Origin: Nakamurella deserti
GTDB taxonomy: Bacteria > Actinomycetota > Actinomycetes > Mycobacteriales > Nakamurellaceae
Length of the DNA: 64,000 bases
Assembly (NCBI RefSeq): GCF_003260015.1
Contig: NZ_QCXS01000002.1
Coordinates: 2,728,001-2,792,000, forward strand
Reading direction: 5' to 3'
Under the pieces are notes generated by a model. It was not told the DNA's origin and made no database searches. It saw only the letters and a program-made list of their open reading frames with translations. Position numbers and translations under genes: made by a program. Within the stretch, counting starts at the first letter, position 1. Each line of letters begins with the position of its first letter. This document shows, piece by piece, positions 18,783-26,119 of the stretch.

Positions 18783-19720
18783 GTCTGTCGCAACTCCCGG
18801 TAGTAGGAGCGGAGGAAGGGCAGCGCGGCGAGAAGGATCACCGCGAACATGAACACCGCTGCCGCCGAGCCGTACCCGAGATCCCCCGCGTTGAAGGCGA
18901 TGTTGTAGGTGGCCACGGGGATGACGTCGGTGGCCTTGGACGGTCCGCCCTGCGTCATGATCCAGGGGATCGGGAAGTAGTGGAACGCGTTGATCGCCGC
19001 GAGCAGGACCGCGATCGCCGACACCGGCCGCAACATGGGCAGGGTGATGGAGAAGAACTGCCGCCACTTCCCCGCCCCGTCGACGCTCGACGATTCGTAC
19101 AGTTCTCTGGGGATGGCCTGCAGACCGGCCAGCAGCATGACGAACTGGAACGGGAAGCTCTTCCAGACCATGACGGCGATCAGTGACGTCAACGCCCACG
19201 TCTGGTCGAGCCACGTCGGGGGGTTGTCCACGCCGGCGTCGCCCAGGAGCGAGTTGATGATGCCGAACTGGTCGTTGTACATCCAGGCCCACACGAGCGC
19301 CGCGACGAACGCCGGCACCGCCCACGGCACGATGATCGCCGCGCGCACCACGCCCCGGGCACGCATCGGACGGTTCAGCAGCACAGCGAGAGCCAGACCG
19401 ATGGACCAGGAGAAGAAGACCGACAGGCCGACGAACAACGCGGAGATCCACAGCGAGTGCCATACCGCGGGGTCCGACAGCAGGACGCGGTAGTTCTCGA
19501 ATCCGATGAACTTCGGCGACGGGTTACGGAGTTTGTTGTCCTGCAACGAAATCTGCACGGCCTGGATCAGCGGGAAGATGCTGATGAGCACCACGGCGGC
19601 GGCGGTCGGGAGCACCAGGATCCACCCGATGCGCCGGTCGACGAAGTCGGCGACGCGGCTGGACCTGGGCAGGCCGGGACCCGTCGTGGCCGGCGGCTTC
19701 AGGGTGGTCGAACCGGTCAT
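18779..19720 (-). CDS. Carbohydrate ABC transporter permease (MalF type)
   Basis: A 313-residue permease of the MalF/UgpA family. Hydrophobic segments begin at WILVLPTAAAVVLISIFPL; the EAA loop reads RELYESSSVDGAGKWRQFFS. It forms the heterodimeric channel with the following MalG-type permease, to which it is coupled by ATGA. It also overlaps the kdgD stop by ATGA (19717-19720), which binds transport to catabolism in one transcript starting at the kdgD promoter. Confidence 0.9.
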   Translation of the reverse strand: MTGSTTLKPPATTGPGLPRSSRVADFVDRRIGWILVLPTAAAVVLISIFPLIQAVQISLQDNKLRNPSPKFIGFENYRVLLSDPAVWHSLWISALFVGLSVFFSWSIGLALAVLLNRPMRARGVVRAAIIVPWAVPAFVAALVWAWMYNDQFGIINSLLGDAGVDNPPTWLDQTWALTSLIAVMVWKSFPFQFVMLLAGLQAIPRELYESSSVDGAGKWRQFFSITLPMLRPVSAIAVLLAAINAFHYFPIPWIMTQGGPSKATDVIPVATYNIAFNAGDLGYGSAAAVFMFAVILLAALPFLRSYYRELRQT

Positions 19721-20697
19721 CGAACGGCCTCCGGTGTCGGACCTGACGGCGTGGTGGCCAACGCCTCCCGGCCCGCCTCGATGATCTGCTGCAGGCGCTC
19801 GAGGTGTCCGGGCGTGGGGTCCATCAACGGTTCGCGCACGTTACCGAAAGCAGGATCGGTCAGTTGCAGTGCAGCCTTGACCAAGGCGACGGCGTACCCG
19901 GGCACTTCGTCGCGGAGGCGGCCGAGCGGCCGGTAGAAGCCGTCCAGCAGGTGCTGCAGCCGCTCGGTGTTCCCGTCGGCGAGGGCGTCCTTGTAGGCGA
20001 CGGCCATCTCGGGGAAGAATGCGAAGACGGCCGAGGAGTAGCTGCGGACCCCGAGTTCGCGGAATTCAATCTGGTTCAGCTCTGCCGTGGGGAGCCCGTT
20101 GCAGAACACCCACTGGTCCCCCAACGCTTGCACGAGGTCTCGGATCTGGTCGAGGTCACCCAGTCCGTCCTTGAGGCCGACGATCGTCGGCGTCTCCGCG
20201 AGACGCAGGCAGGTGTCCCGATCCAGTCGCACCTGATTGCGCTGATAGACGATGACCGGCAGGTCGGTCGTCTCGGCGATCCGACGGTAGTACTCGAGCC
20301 AGCCGCTCTGGGGCGCTTCGTTGAGGTACGGCGGCAGGACGAGCAGTCCGGATGCACCGGCGTCCTCGGCGGCCAGGGCCTGCGCTCGGGCGACACCGAG
20401 CCCACCCCCGATTCCGGCGAAGACCGGTACGTCGCCGCAACTCTCGGCGGCGGTGCGCACGACTTCGCGGTGTTCGGTCATGCCCAGCGAGGCCAGCTCC
20501 CCCGTGCCGCAGGCGGCGAACACCGCCGGCGGCCCGTACGGCAACCGTTCTCGCAGATGGGAGGCGAACACGTCGTGGTCGACCGCGCCGTCGGAACGGA
20601 ACGGGGTCACGGGGAAGAAGAGCATCTCACGCACCCCTGCCGTCGCGAGGTCGGCATCGGCGGGGATGGGTGGAAGAAACCTGGACGTCGTCGTCAC
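19717..20697 (-). CDS. kdgD: 5-dehydro-4-deoxyglucarate dehydratase (KDG-aldarate dehydratase)
   Basis: A 326-residue DHDPS-family TIM barrel. Schiff-base Lys176 lies in TIVGLKDGLGD and the catalytic Tyr151 in VIVYQRNQ; FFPVTPF and FAACGTGELASL near the N-terminus are family-typical. The GLPTAEL and YSSAVFAFFPEMA segments match 5-dehydro-4-deoxyglucarate dehydratases, which decarboxylate and dehydrate their substrate to 2-oxoglutarate semialdehyde, the substrate of the dehydrogenase at the other end of this operon. Start is GTG 20697 after AGGAGC. First gene of the operon; an IclR-type operator lies 10-26 nt upstream of the start. Confidence 0.87.
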   Translation of the reverse strand: MTTTSRFLPPIPADADLATAGVREMLFFPVTPFRSDGAVDHDVFASHLRERLPYGPPAVFAACGTGELASLGMTEHREVVRTAAESCGDVPVFAGIGGGLGVARAQALAAEDAGASGLLVLPPYLNEAPQSGWLEYYRRIAETTDLPVIVYQRNQVRLDRDTCLRLAETPTIVGLKDGLGDLDQIRDLVQALGDQWVFCNGLPTAELNQIEFRELGVRSYSSAVFAFFPEMAVAYKDALADGNTERLQHLLDGFYRPLGRLRDEVPGYAVALVKAALQLTDPAFGNVREPLMDPTPGHLERLQQIIEAGREALATTPSGPTPEAVR

Positions 20698-20707
20698 GGT
20701 GCTCCTA

Positions 20708-20723
20708 GTTCACAAATGTGAAC
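20708..20723. promoter_or_regulatory. Putative IclR operator, kdgD side
   Basis: GTTCACAAATGTGAAC: 6-bp inverted arms GTTCAC/GTGAAC around four bases, just upstream of the kdgD ribosome-binding site. The same arms and spacing recur at 20835-20850. A repressor bound here would block the operon. Confidence 0.75.
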
Positions 20724-20834
20724 ACTAGTTCTTGTGGATGGACCATAAGTTAGACCAGGAGTCCGGCCACTGCAAGCAGTTCGCGCTCTGAACTGGTTGT
20801 TCTCGGACGGGCGCCCCGATGCATCCGGTGCTAT

Positions 20835-20850
20835 GTTCACATTCGTGAAC
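20835..20850. promoter_or_regulatory. Putative IclR operator, regulator side
   Basis: GTTCACATTCGTGAAC: identical 6-bp arms to the site at 20708-20723 with a different 4-bp centre, 22 nt before the regulator start. Suggests autoregulation. The two sites are 127 nt apart, a distance that would allow looping. Confidence 0.75.
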
Positions 20851-20871
20851 CACTGAGCGGAATGGGGCAGC

Positions 20872-21639
20872 ATGGCGAATCCGGTCACAGCCACGACGGC
20901 GAGTTCAGCGGTCAAATCGGCCGACCGCGCGATGACGGTGGTCGAGCTCGTCGCCGACGCTCCGGACGGCGTCACCTTCACCCAGATCCAGCAGGCGCTG
21001 GCGCTGCCCAAGAGCAGCCTGCACGCCCTGCTGTCGACCCTGGTCGGCCGTGACTGGTTGGAACTGAGCGCGAGAGGCGTGTACAGCATCGGGCACCGGC
21101 TGCGAACCCTGAGCACCTCCGGTGATCACAACGACTCGGTGATCGATGCAGCTGTGGACCTGTTGGAACAGGCAAGGGATCAGCTCGGCGAGACGGTGCA
21201 CCTGGCCACCCTGACCGGAACGGACATCCTCTACCTCGCGTCCCGCTACTCCCGTCAGGCACTGGGCGTGCGATTCCACTCCGGCCGGCGCCTGCCGCTG
21301 CACGCGACCGGACTGGGGAAGGCGATCCTGTCCACGTTGGATCCGGCTGAGGTGCCCGCGCACCTGCCGGAGACGTTGGCGCCGCTCACACCGAACACCA
21401 TCACCGACCCTCAGCACCTGACTGACGAGTTGATCCGCGTCCGGGAGCAGGGCTATGCGGTCGATCTGGAAGAGGGCACGCCGGGTCTGTGCTGCGTCGC
21501 CGTCCCGTTCCTCGCCCACGGCCGCCATTACGCGATCAGCTGCTCCAAACCCAGTGCACGGTGGAGCTCCGGTGAAGAGGTCACCACAGCGTCACTGCTC
21601 AACGAGGTGACCCGCACCATCCTGCGGCGGCTGCGCTGA
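20872..21639 (+). CDS. IclR-family transcriptional regulator
   Basis: A 255-residue IclR regulator. The N-terminal winged helix spans roughly residues 15-80 (DRAMTVVELVADAPDGVTFT, ALPKSSLHALLSTLV), and the C-terminal effector domain has the family pattern LGETVHLATLTGTDILYLA, RLPLHATGLGKAILSTL and GYAVDLEEGTPGLCCVAVPF. It is transcribed divergently from kdgD across a 174-nt region containing two copies of a 16-bp palindrome. It most likely senses a sugar acid or pathway intermediate and controls both directions. Confidence 0.9.
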   Translation: MANPVTATTASSAVKSADRAMTVVELVADAPDGVTFTQIQQALALPKSSLHALLSTLVGRDWLELSARGVYSIGHRLRTLSTSGDHNDSVIDAAVDLLEQARDQLGETVHLATLTGTDILYLASRYSRQALGVRFHSGRRLPLHATGLGKAILSTLDPAEVPAHLPETLAPLTPNTITDPQHLTDELIRVREQGYAVDLEEGTPGLCCVAVPFLAHGRHYAISCSKPSARWSSGEEVTTASLLNEVTRTILRRLR

Positions 21640-22101
21640 CGCACACCACCGCCTCGCAACGGCCACCGCTCGACGTCGACACGACGTCCGGGTCCACGTC
21701 ACCCATCTGCACGGCTCTGCCGGCACAGGGGTGGCTCGACCGTGGCGCGCTCCGGTCCGCCGCGAGGGATCCCACGTCCGGTCCCGACGGTGGGCTCCGC
21801 CGGACACGGCGATTCCGCCACCGCCGGGAGACCCCTTCAGCGTCCACCGGTTCGGCTGCCCGCGGCGGCGCCGGACAGCGGGACGGACGGGCGACCCTGG
21901 AGCGGTGACGGGCGCGAACTGGCGGTCTCCGGTAACGCCGCCGGTCGGGATCCGCCGGATGGCAGCGCCCGCCGGTGCCGCCCGGCCACCCACGGTCCGA
22001 GCGACGACCCGTCCCCGACCAGCGCTCGGACGGGAACGGGTGGGGCACATCACCTGCCACCACCGGGTTCGTGAGACACGGTCGGCCGGAATCGCTTCGA
22101 C
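21640..22101. other. Intergenic region after IclR gene
   Basis: About 460 nt. Several open frames cross it on both strands, but their translations are Arg/Pro/Gly-rich without recognisable features. No RNA gene or convincing terminator was recognised. It marks the end of the sugar-acid region. Confidence 0.45.
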
Positions 22102-22782
22102 GTGGTGCGAGAAGGGAATACCGACAGGGTGCGAGCGAACCGATTCGGCATCCGCTGGTGGATGGCAGTGGGAGCGGCCGTGGCCGTCGTCGTCTCCGGA
22201 TGCGCCGACCCGGCGCCTCCCGAGCCCCCCACCGTCACCGGCATCCCCCTCTCGTGGGTGCAACGCACGAGCCAGGGGTGGCCGGACTCGGACGGGCATG
22301 AAGCGTCGATGCCCGTGCTCCAGAGCGGATCCTGCCTCCTGGCCGACACTCCCCCCGAGCTGCTGGGCCGCACCGCCGACGTCACCGACGTCGGTTGGGG
22401 CCCGTTCGGCGACGACGACGCCGACGACACCAGCTACCGGTACGTCTGCGACTTCTGGGCCGACGGCGACTACGCCGGACAACTCCAACTGATCAAGGCC
22501 GACAGCGCCGCCCAGGCGCAGCGCACCGTCGACGACTTCCTGGACCGACCCAGCACCACGCAACAGGACAACTCCGTCCAGACGCTCCGGTCGGGCGAGC
22601 TGGACGTCCACGTGCTCAGCCGCTGGTACCCCACGAATCCCCAGGGCCTGTACCAGGCGATGTACTTCGACCCGGCCGCCCTCGCCGTCGTCGTCCTCGA
22701 GGTCAACTCACTCGACGAATCCCGGTACGCACAGACCTCGCCCCAGCAGATCGCCGACGCGCTGGTGTCCACCTTCGCCTGA
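22102..22782 (+). CDS. Hypothetical lipoprotein
   Basis: A 226-residue (from GTG 22102) or 217-residue (from GTG 22129) secreted protein of unknown function. The signal peptide has WWMAVGAAVAVVV and lipobox VSGC, so it should be anchored outside the membrane. The mature part resembles DUF3558-like actinobacterial lipoproteins in outline: cysteines near SCLLAD and RYVCDFWAD, and a C-terminal AQTSPQQIADALVSTFA. That resemblance is only an impression. It stands alone, with non-coding sequence on either side. Confidence 0.75.
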   Translation: MVREGNTDRVRANRFGIRWWMAVGAAVAVVVSGCADPAPPEPPTVTGIPLSWVQRTSQGWPDSDGHEASMPVLQSGSCLLADTPPELLGRTADVTDVGWGPFGDDDADDTSYRYVCDFWADGDYAGQLQLIKADSAAQAQRTVDDFLDRPSTTQQDNSVQTLRSGELDVHVLSRWYPTNPQGLYQAMYFDPAALAVVVLEVNSLDESRYAQTSPQQIADALVSTFA

Positions 22783-23173
22783 GCGGCCACCGACACCGCC
22801 GGAAGCCAACACCCGCTCCGAGCGGGATCTGGGGCGGGAGGCCGTTCCGCGGCCACCACCGCCCCGACCTTCGTTGCCGCAGCGGAACTCTCACGGTCGG
22901 GCGGCGACCGTCCTCACTCCGGTGCAGTCGCCACTGCCGACTCGCCGGCGGGCCGATGGTGATCGGTGCTGTCCCTCGCCGCCGACCGGCGACCGGACCG
23001 CGCCGAGGACGACAACGCCGTCGACCGTCGAGCCCACGGAGCGCGCCGGACACCGGTGACCGGACGGGCCGCCGAGCCGTCAGGAGCCGACACGACCGGC
23101 GGGTCGACGCGGCGATGCCCGCATCCGTGCCGTCCGGGCCTCGCCGGCGGTGCCGCAGCCGGCCCTCGTCCGG
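22783..23173. other. Intergenic region between converging lipoprotein genes
   Basis: About 390 nt of GC-rich sequence between two converging lipoprotein genes. No supported gene. Short inverted GC repeats are scattered through it, but no clear strong terminator was identified by eye. Confidence 0.45.
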
Positions 23174-23857
23174 TCAGCTGGTACCGAGGGCCGTGGTGAG
23201 CTGGTCGGCGAAATCGACGAGGGCGACCAGAGGGGTGTCGCCGCCGTCGGCGGATGCGTTGATGACGCCGTCGGCGGTCTTGAGGTAGCAGGTCAGGTTG
23301 GTCTCGACCGAGGTCGACCCGCAGACTCCGGCACCCACGTTGGTCCGGCTGTTGGTGACGTTGCTGGCGATGCCGTCGTAGTCCGAGCCGGCCAGGAAGC
23401 TCAGGGTGATCGCGCTGTCCCCGCTGGTGTAGGTGGAGTACTCCCCCCCGCCGGCAGCCTTGACCCACGTTCCCACTTCGGCCGGCAGGTTCGTGGCCGC
23501 ACCGGCCTTGATGACCCCGCCGCTTCCCGAGATCGTCGACTCCGTTCCCGGAGCTGACGTCGCCACGGACGAACTGTCCGCCGTCACGCTGGAACTGCTG
23601 GAACTGCTGGAACTGCTGGAGGTGCTGGAGACCGACGTGGAGCTGGTCTGCGACTCCGGGGAGGAGGTGACGGTGGACGCCGGAGAGGAGCTCGACGGCA
23701 CCGACGCCGTGGTCTGGGTCGACACCGACGACGCGGAGCTGATTGCACCGGCCGTGGTCGTCGCGGCCGGTTCGGAGCTCCCGCAACCGGTCACGAACAC
23801 AGCCGCGGCGGCGATGGTGGTGATGAACACGGACTTCGATGCATCGATGCACTTCAT
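23174..23857 (-). CDS. Hypothetical lipoprotein with Ser/Thr-rich linker
   Basis: A 227-residue protein starting at ATG 23857, with signal peptide SVFITTIAAAAVFV and lipobox VTGC (Cys25). Residues about 30-110 are a low-complexity Ser/Thr/Pro-rich linker including an 11-serine run, which likely spans the cell wall. The C-terminal domain of about 115 residues (LPAEVGTWVKAAGGGEYSTY to LVDFADQLTTALG) contains two cysteines that may pair (GVCGST and LTCYLK). I do not recognise that domain. TACCAT lies 7 nt before the ATG, suggesting a leaderless transcript. Confidence 0.8.
   Translation of the reverse strand: MKCIDASKSVFITTIAAAAVFVTGCGSSEPAATTTAGAISSASSVSTQTTASVPSSSSPASTVTSSPESQTSSTSVSSTSSSSSSSSSSSVTADSSSVATSAPGTESTISGSGGVIKAGAATNLPAEVGTWVKAAGGGEYSTYTSGDSAITLSFLAGSDYDGIASNVTNSRTNVGAGVCGSTSVETNLTCYLKTADGVINASADGGDTPLVALVDFADQLTTALGTS
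23589..23624. repeat. 9-bp tandem repeat inside lipoprotein gene
   Basis: CTGGAACTG repeated three times exactly (23589-23615) and once as CTGGAGGTG. On the coding (minus) strand it encodes serines of the linker. A length change by whole units would keep frame. Confidence 0.85.
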
Positions 23858-23864
23858 GGTGGCG

Positions 23865-23870
23865 ATGGTA
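23865..23870 (-). promoter_or_regulatory. Candidate -10 element for leaderless lipoprotein mRNA
   Basis: Minus-strand TACCAT, separated by 7 nt from ATG 23857. No Shine-Dalgarno sequence precedes the ATG. The TAnnnT-N6/7-start arrangement is the usual signature of leaderless transcripts in actinobacteria. Confidence 0.5.
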
Positions 23871-24217
23871 GCGGTCGGCCGACCCCGGTGGGCCCGATTC
23901 CGGACCCGGATCCGGGAGATGCACGGCGCCGGCGGTAAAAGGGACTGCCGCACCACGCATTCACCGCATCAGCGAGGCCGTCGCCCGGGCCGGTCGATGC
24001 GTCGCCGGCGCGTGACCACGTCGCCGGAGCCGCTCCGGGGCCGCTCGTGCGATGTGCCGACGCCCGGGTCCGGCAGCACCGAGGACACTCCTGCGGGCCC
24101 GCCGCCGGCCGCGAGAACCCGGCCCGGGCGGAGGCACCGGACGCCCGGCACCGGGAACCGGATCCGGCCACCGTCGACAGGCCAGGTCGGTTCGGTGCTC
24201 ACCGGCCCCCCGACGTC

Positions 24218-24223
24218 TACCGT
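24218..24223 (+). promoter_or_regulatory. Candidate -10 element for leaderless DUF72 mRNA
   Basis: TACCGT followed by 7 nt and then GTG 24231. No ribosome-binding site is seen, which supports a leaderless start and decides for 24231. Confidence 0.5.
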
Positions 24224-24230
24224 CGAACTC

Positions 24231-24989
24231 GTGACGGAACCGGGTTCGACGGATGCCGCTGTCGGTGGCGTCAGGGTCGGGCTCTGCGGGTGGACGATCG
24301 CGCAGGCGTCGTACGTGCGCCGCTTCCCTCTCGTAGAGGTGCAGCACACGTTCTACGAACCACCCGCGGACGCGATGCTGGCCCGCTGGCGGGCCGGTGT
24401 CCCGCCCCAGTTCGAGTTCACCGTCAAAGCGTGGCAGTTGGTGACCCACGAGTCGGGCAGTCCCACCTACCGTCGGCTGAAACGACCGCTGCCCCCGGAA
24501 CACCGTGGGCAGGTGGGTGGCTTCCGGATCTCGCCGCCGGTGCTCGCGGCCTGGGAGCGGACGCTGGAGTGCGCGCGCGTGCTGCGGGCCACCGCGATCC
24601 TGCTGCAGTGCCCGAAGAGCTTCCGGCCGACCGCGGTCGACGTCGACCGGATGCGCACGTTCCTCACCACCGTCGAACGGCCCGCTGCCCGCCTGCTGTG
24701 GGAACCCCGCGGCGACTGGCCCGCGTCGCTGATCAGCGAGTTGTGCCGTGACCTCGACCTGGCCCATGTCGTGGACCCGATGCAGACGGAGACCGTGACG
24801 CCGGAACAGACCTATTACCGGCTGCACGGCACCAGTGGCATGCGGCACGTCCACTCCGACGAGGAGCTCCGCCGCCTCCGCGACGCGGTGGCCGGCCGAC
24901 CCCACCCGTACGTGCTGTTCAACAACCTGCCGCGCGCCACGGACGCCGAGCGGTTCCTGGCCGTGCTGGACGGCCGCGCCGGGGTCTGA
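24231..24989 (+). CDS. DUF72 domain protein (YecE-like)
   Basis: A 252-residue DUF72 protein starting at GTG 24231. Family features: VRVGLCGWTI at the N-terminus, VEVQHTFYEPP, FEFTVKAWQLVTH, LLWEPRGDWP and the C-terminal YYRLHGTSGM and PYVLFNNLPRATDAERF. DUF72 proteins are TIM barrels found in bacteria and archaea, with no established enzymatic reaction. The frame stays open upstream to 23433, but that part is antisense to the lipoprotein. It is not obviously coupled to its neighbours. Confidence 0.85.
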   Translation: MTEPGSTDAAVGGVRVGLCGWTIAQASYVRRFPLVEVQHTFYEPPADAMLARWRAGVPPQFEFTVKAWQLVTHESGSPTYRRLKRPLPPEHRGQVGGFRISPPVLAAWERTLECARVLRATAILLQCPKSFRPTAVDVDRMRTFLTTVERPAARLLWEPRGDWPASLISELCRDLDLAHVVDPMQTETVTPEQTYYRLHGTSGMRHVHSDEELRRLRDAVAGRPHPYVLFNNLPRATDAERFLAVLDGRAGV

Positions 24990-25244
24990 GGTGCGCTGGA
25001 CCGTGGCCGACCATCCCGGGACCATCGACAGGCAGCGGCCCCGGTTCACCGGCGGAGAGGACCCGGCGGCGGCGCGGCACCACCGGAGCCTCCCGCGCCG
25101 CCGCGGCGTCGGAAGCGTCGGCATCCGGCAGTTCGAGTCAGGACCTCACCGGACCGGCGGAGAAGCGCCTCTGGACTACCATTCCCGTACCGTCCTCCGG
25201 CGACGGCCGGACGGCCCACCCACGAACCTCGAACGGAACCGGCC

Positions 25245-25991
25245 ATGCATCCCGCCAGCGACGACGGCGCCGGCCGGCTGCCCCGGGTCGCCGCGGTCGT
25301 GCTCGGGGCCGGCAGCGGCTCCCGGGTCGGCAGTGTCCACAACAAGGTGTTCCTGCCCCTGGCCGGCCGCCGGGTCATCTCCTGGAGCTTCGACGCCTTC
25401 ATCCGGGTCCCGTCGATCCGCCGGTTCGTCATGGTGATCCGGGACGCCGACCGCGCGCTCGCCGAGCAGACCGTCGACACGGAAGTACCCGACGTCCCCG
25501 TCGAGATCATCGTCGGCGGAGACACCCGGCACGAGTCCGAGTTGGCCGCGCTGCGCCACCTCGAGCCCGCGATCCGTTCCGGGGACGTGGATGTGGTGCT
25601 GGTCCACGACGGCGCCCGGCCGCTGATCTCACCCACGCTGACCCGGGAGCTGATCGACGTCGCCGTCGAACACGGGGGCGTCTTCCCCGGTCTGGAGACC
25701 GACGAGATCCGTTACCTGCTCCCCGACGGGACGCTCGACACCGGCCGGGTGCCACGCATGATCCGCGCGCAGACCCCACAGGTGTTCCGCGCCCTGCCGC
25801 TGCTCCAGGCCTACGAACGGGCCGCTGAGGACGGCTTCGTCGGGACCGACACCGGCGTCTGCTTCCAGCAGTACCGCGACGAAGCACTGCTCTACCGGAC
25901 CGGCGACCCGCGCAACATCAAGATCACCTACCCCGACGACCTCGTCACCGCAGAAGAGATCCTGCGGCACGCCCGGTTCCGCATCACCTGA
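25245..25991 (+). CDS. IspD/TarI-family cytidylyltransferase
   Basis: A 248-residue nucleotidyltransferase. The N-terminal loop is AAVVLGAGSGSRVGSVHNKV, and VHDGARPLI, AQTPQVF, FVGTDTGV and NIKITYPDDL match the IspD (2-C-methylerythritol-4-phosphate) and TarI (ribitol-5-phosphate) cytidylyltransferases. The usual Pro-Lys after the glycine loop is replaced by Asn-Lys, and the usual DTIK-like motif reads ETDEIRYL. No ispF or tarJ gene is adjacent, so which polyol phosphate it activates is open. It may be a second copy besides the housekeeping IspD. Confidence 0.82.
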   Translation: MHPASDDGAGRLPRVAAVVLGAGSGSRVGSVHNKVFLPLAGRRVISWSFDAFIRVPSIRRFVMVIRDADRALAEQTVDTEVPDVPVEIIVGGDTRHESELAALRHLEPAIRSGDVDVVLVHDGARPLISPTLTRELIDVAVEHGGVFPGLETDEIRYLLPDGTLDTGRVPRMIRAQTPQVFRALPLLQAYERAAEDGFVGTDTGVCFQQYRDEALLYRTGDPRNIKITYPDDLVTAEEILRHARFRIT

Positions 25992-26119
25992 GGCCCGGAC
26001 CCCGCTCCCCGGTGGTCGGAGCGCGGACGCCCGTCCGGTCACGTCGGCGGCCGTCGCCACCGCTGCGGACCGCGCTCCCGGAGCGCCCGGCCCGGTGGGC
26101 CGGTCGCGTGGACCCAGGG

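Larger units (their letters stand above)
23858..24230. other. Divergent promoter region
   Basis: About 370 nt between the divergent lipoprotein and DUF72 genes. It contains a leaderless-type -10 element at each end (23865-23870 minus, 24218-24223 plus). The middle is GC-rich and no gene is supported; a long plus-strand frame crossing it is the antisense extension of the lipoprotein gene. Confidence 0.5.

Noticed and set aside
23433-24230. N-terminal extension of the DUF72 frame
   Set aside because: Antisense to the Ser-rich lipoprotein; the long Glu/Leu run is only the complement of the serine repeat.
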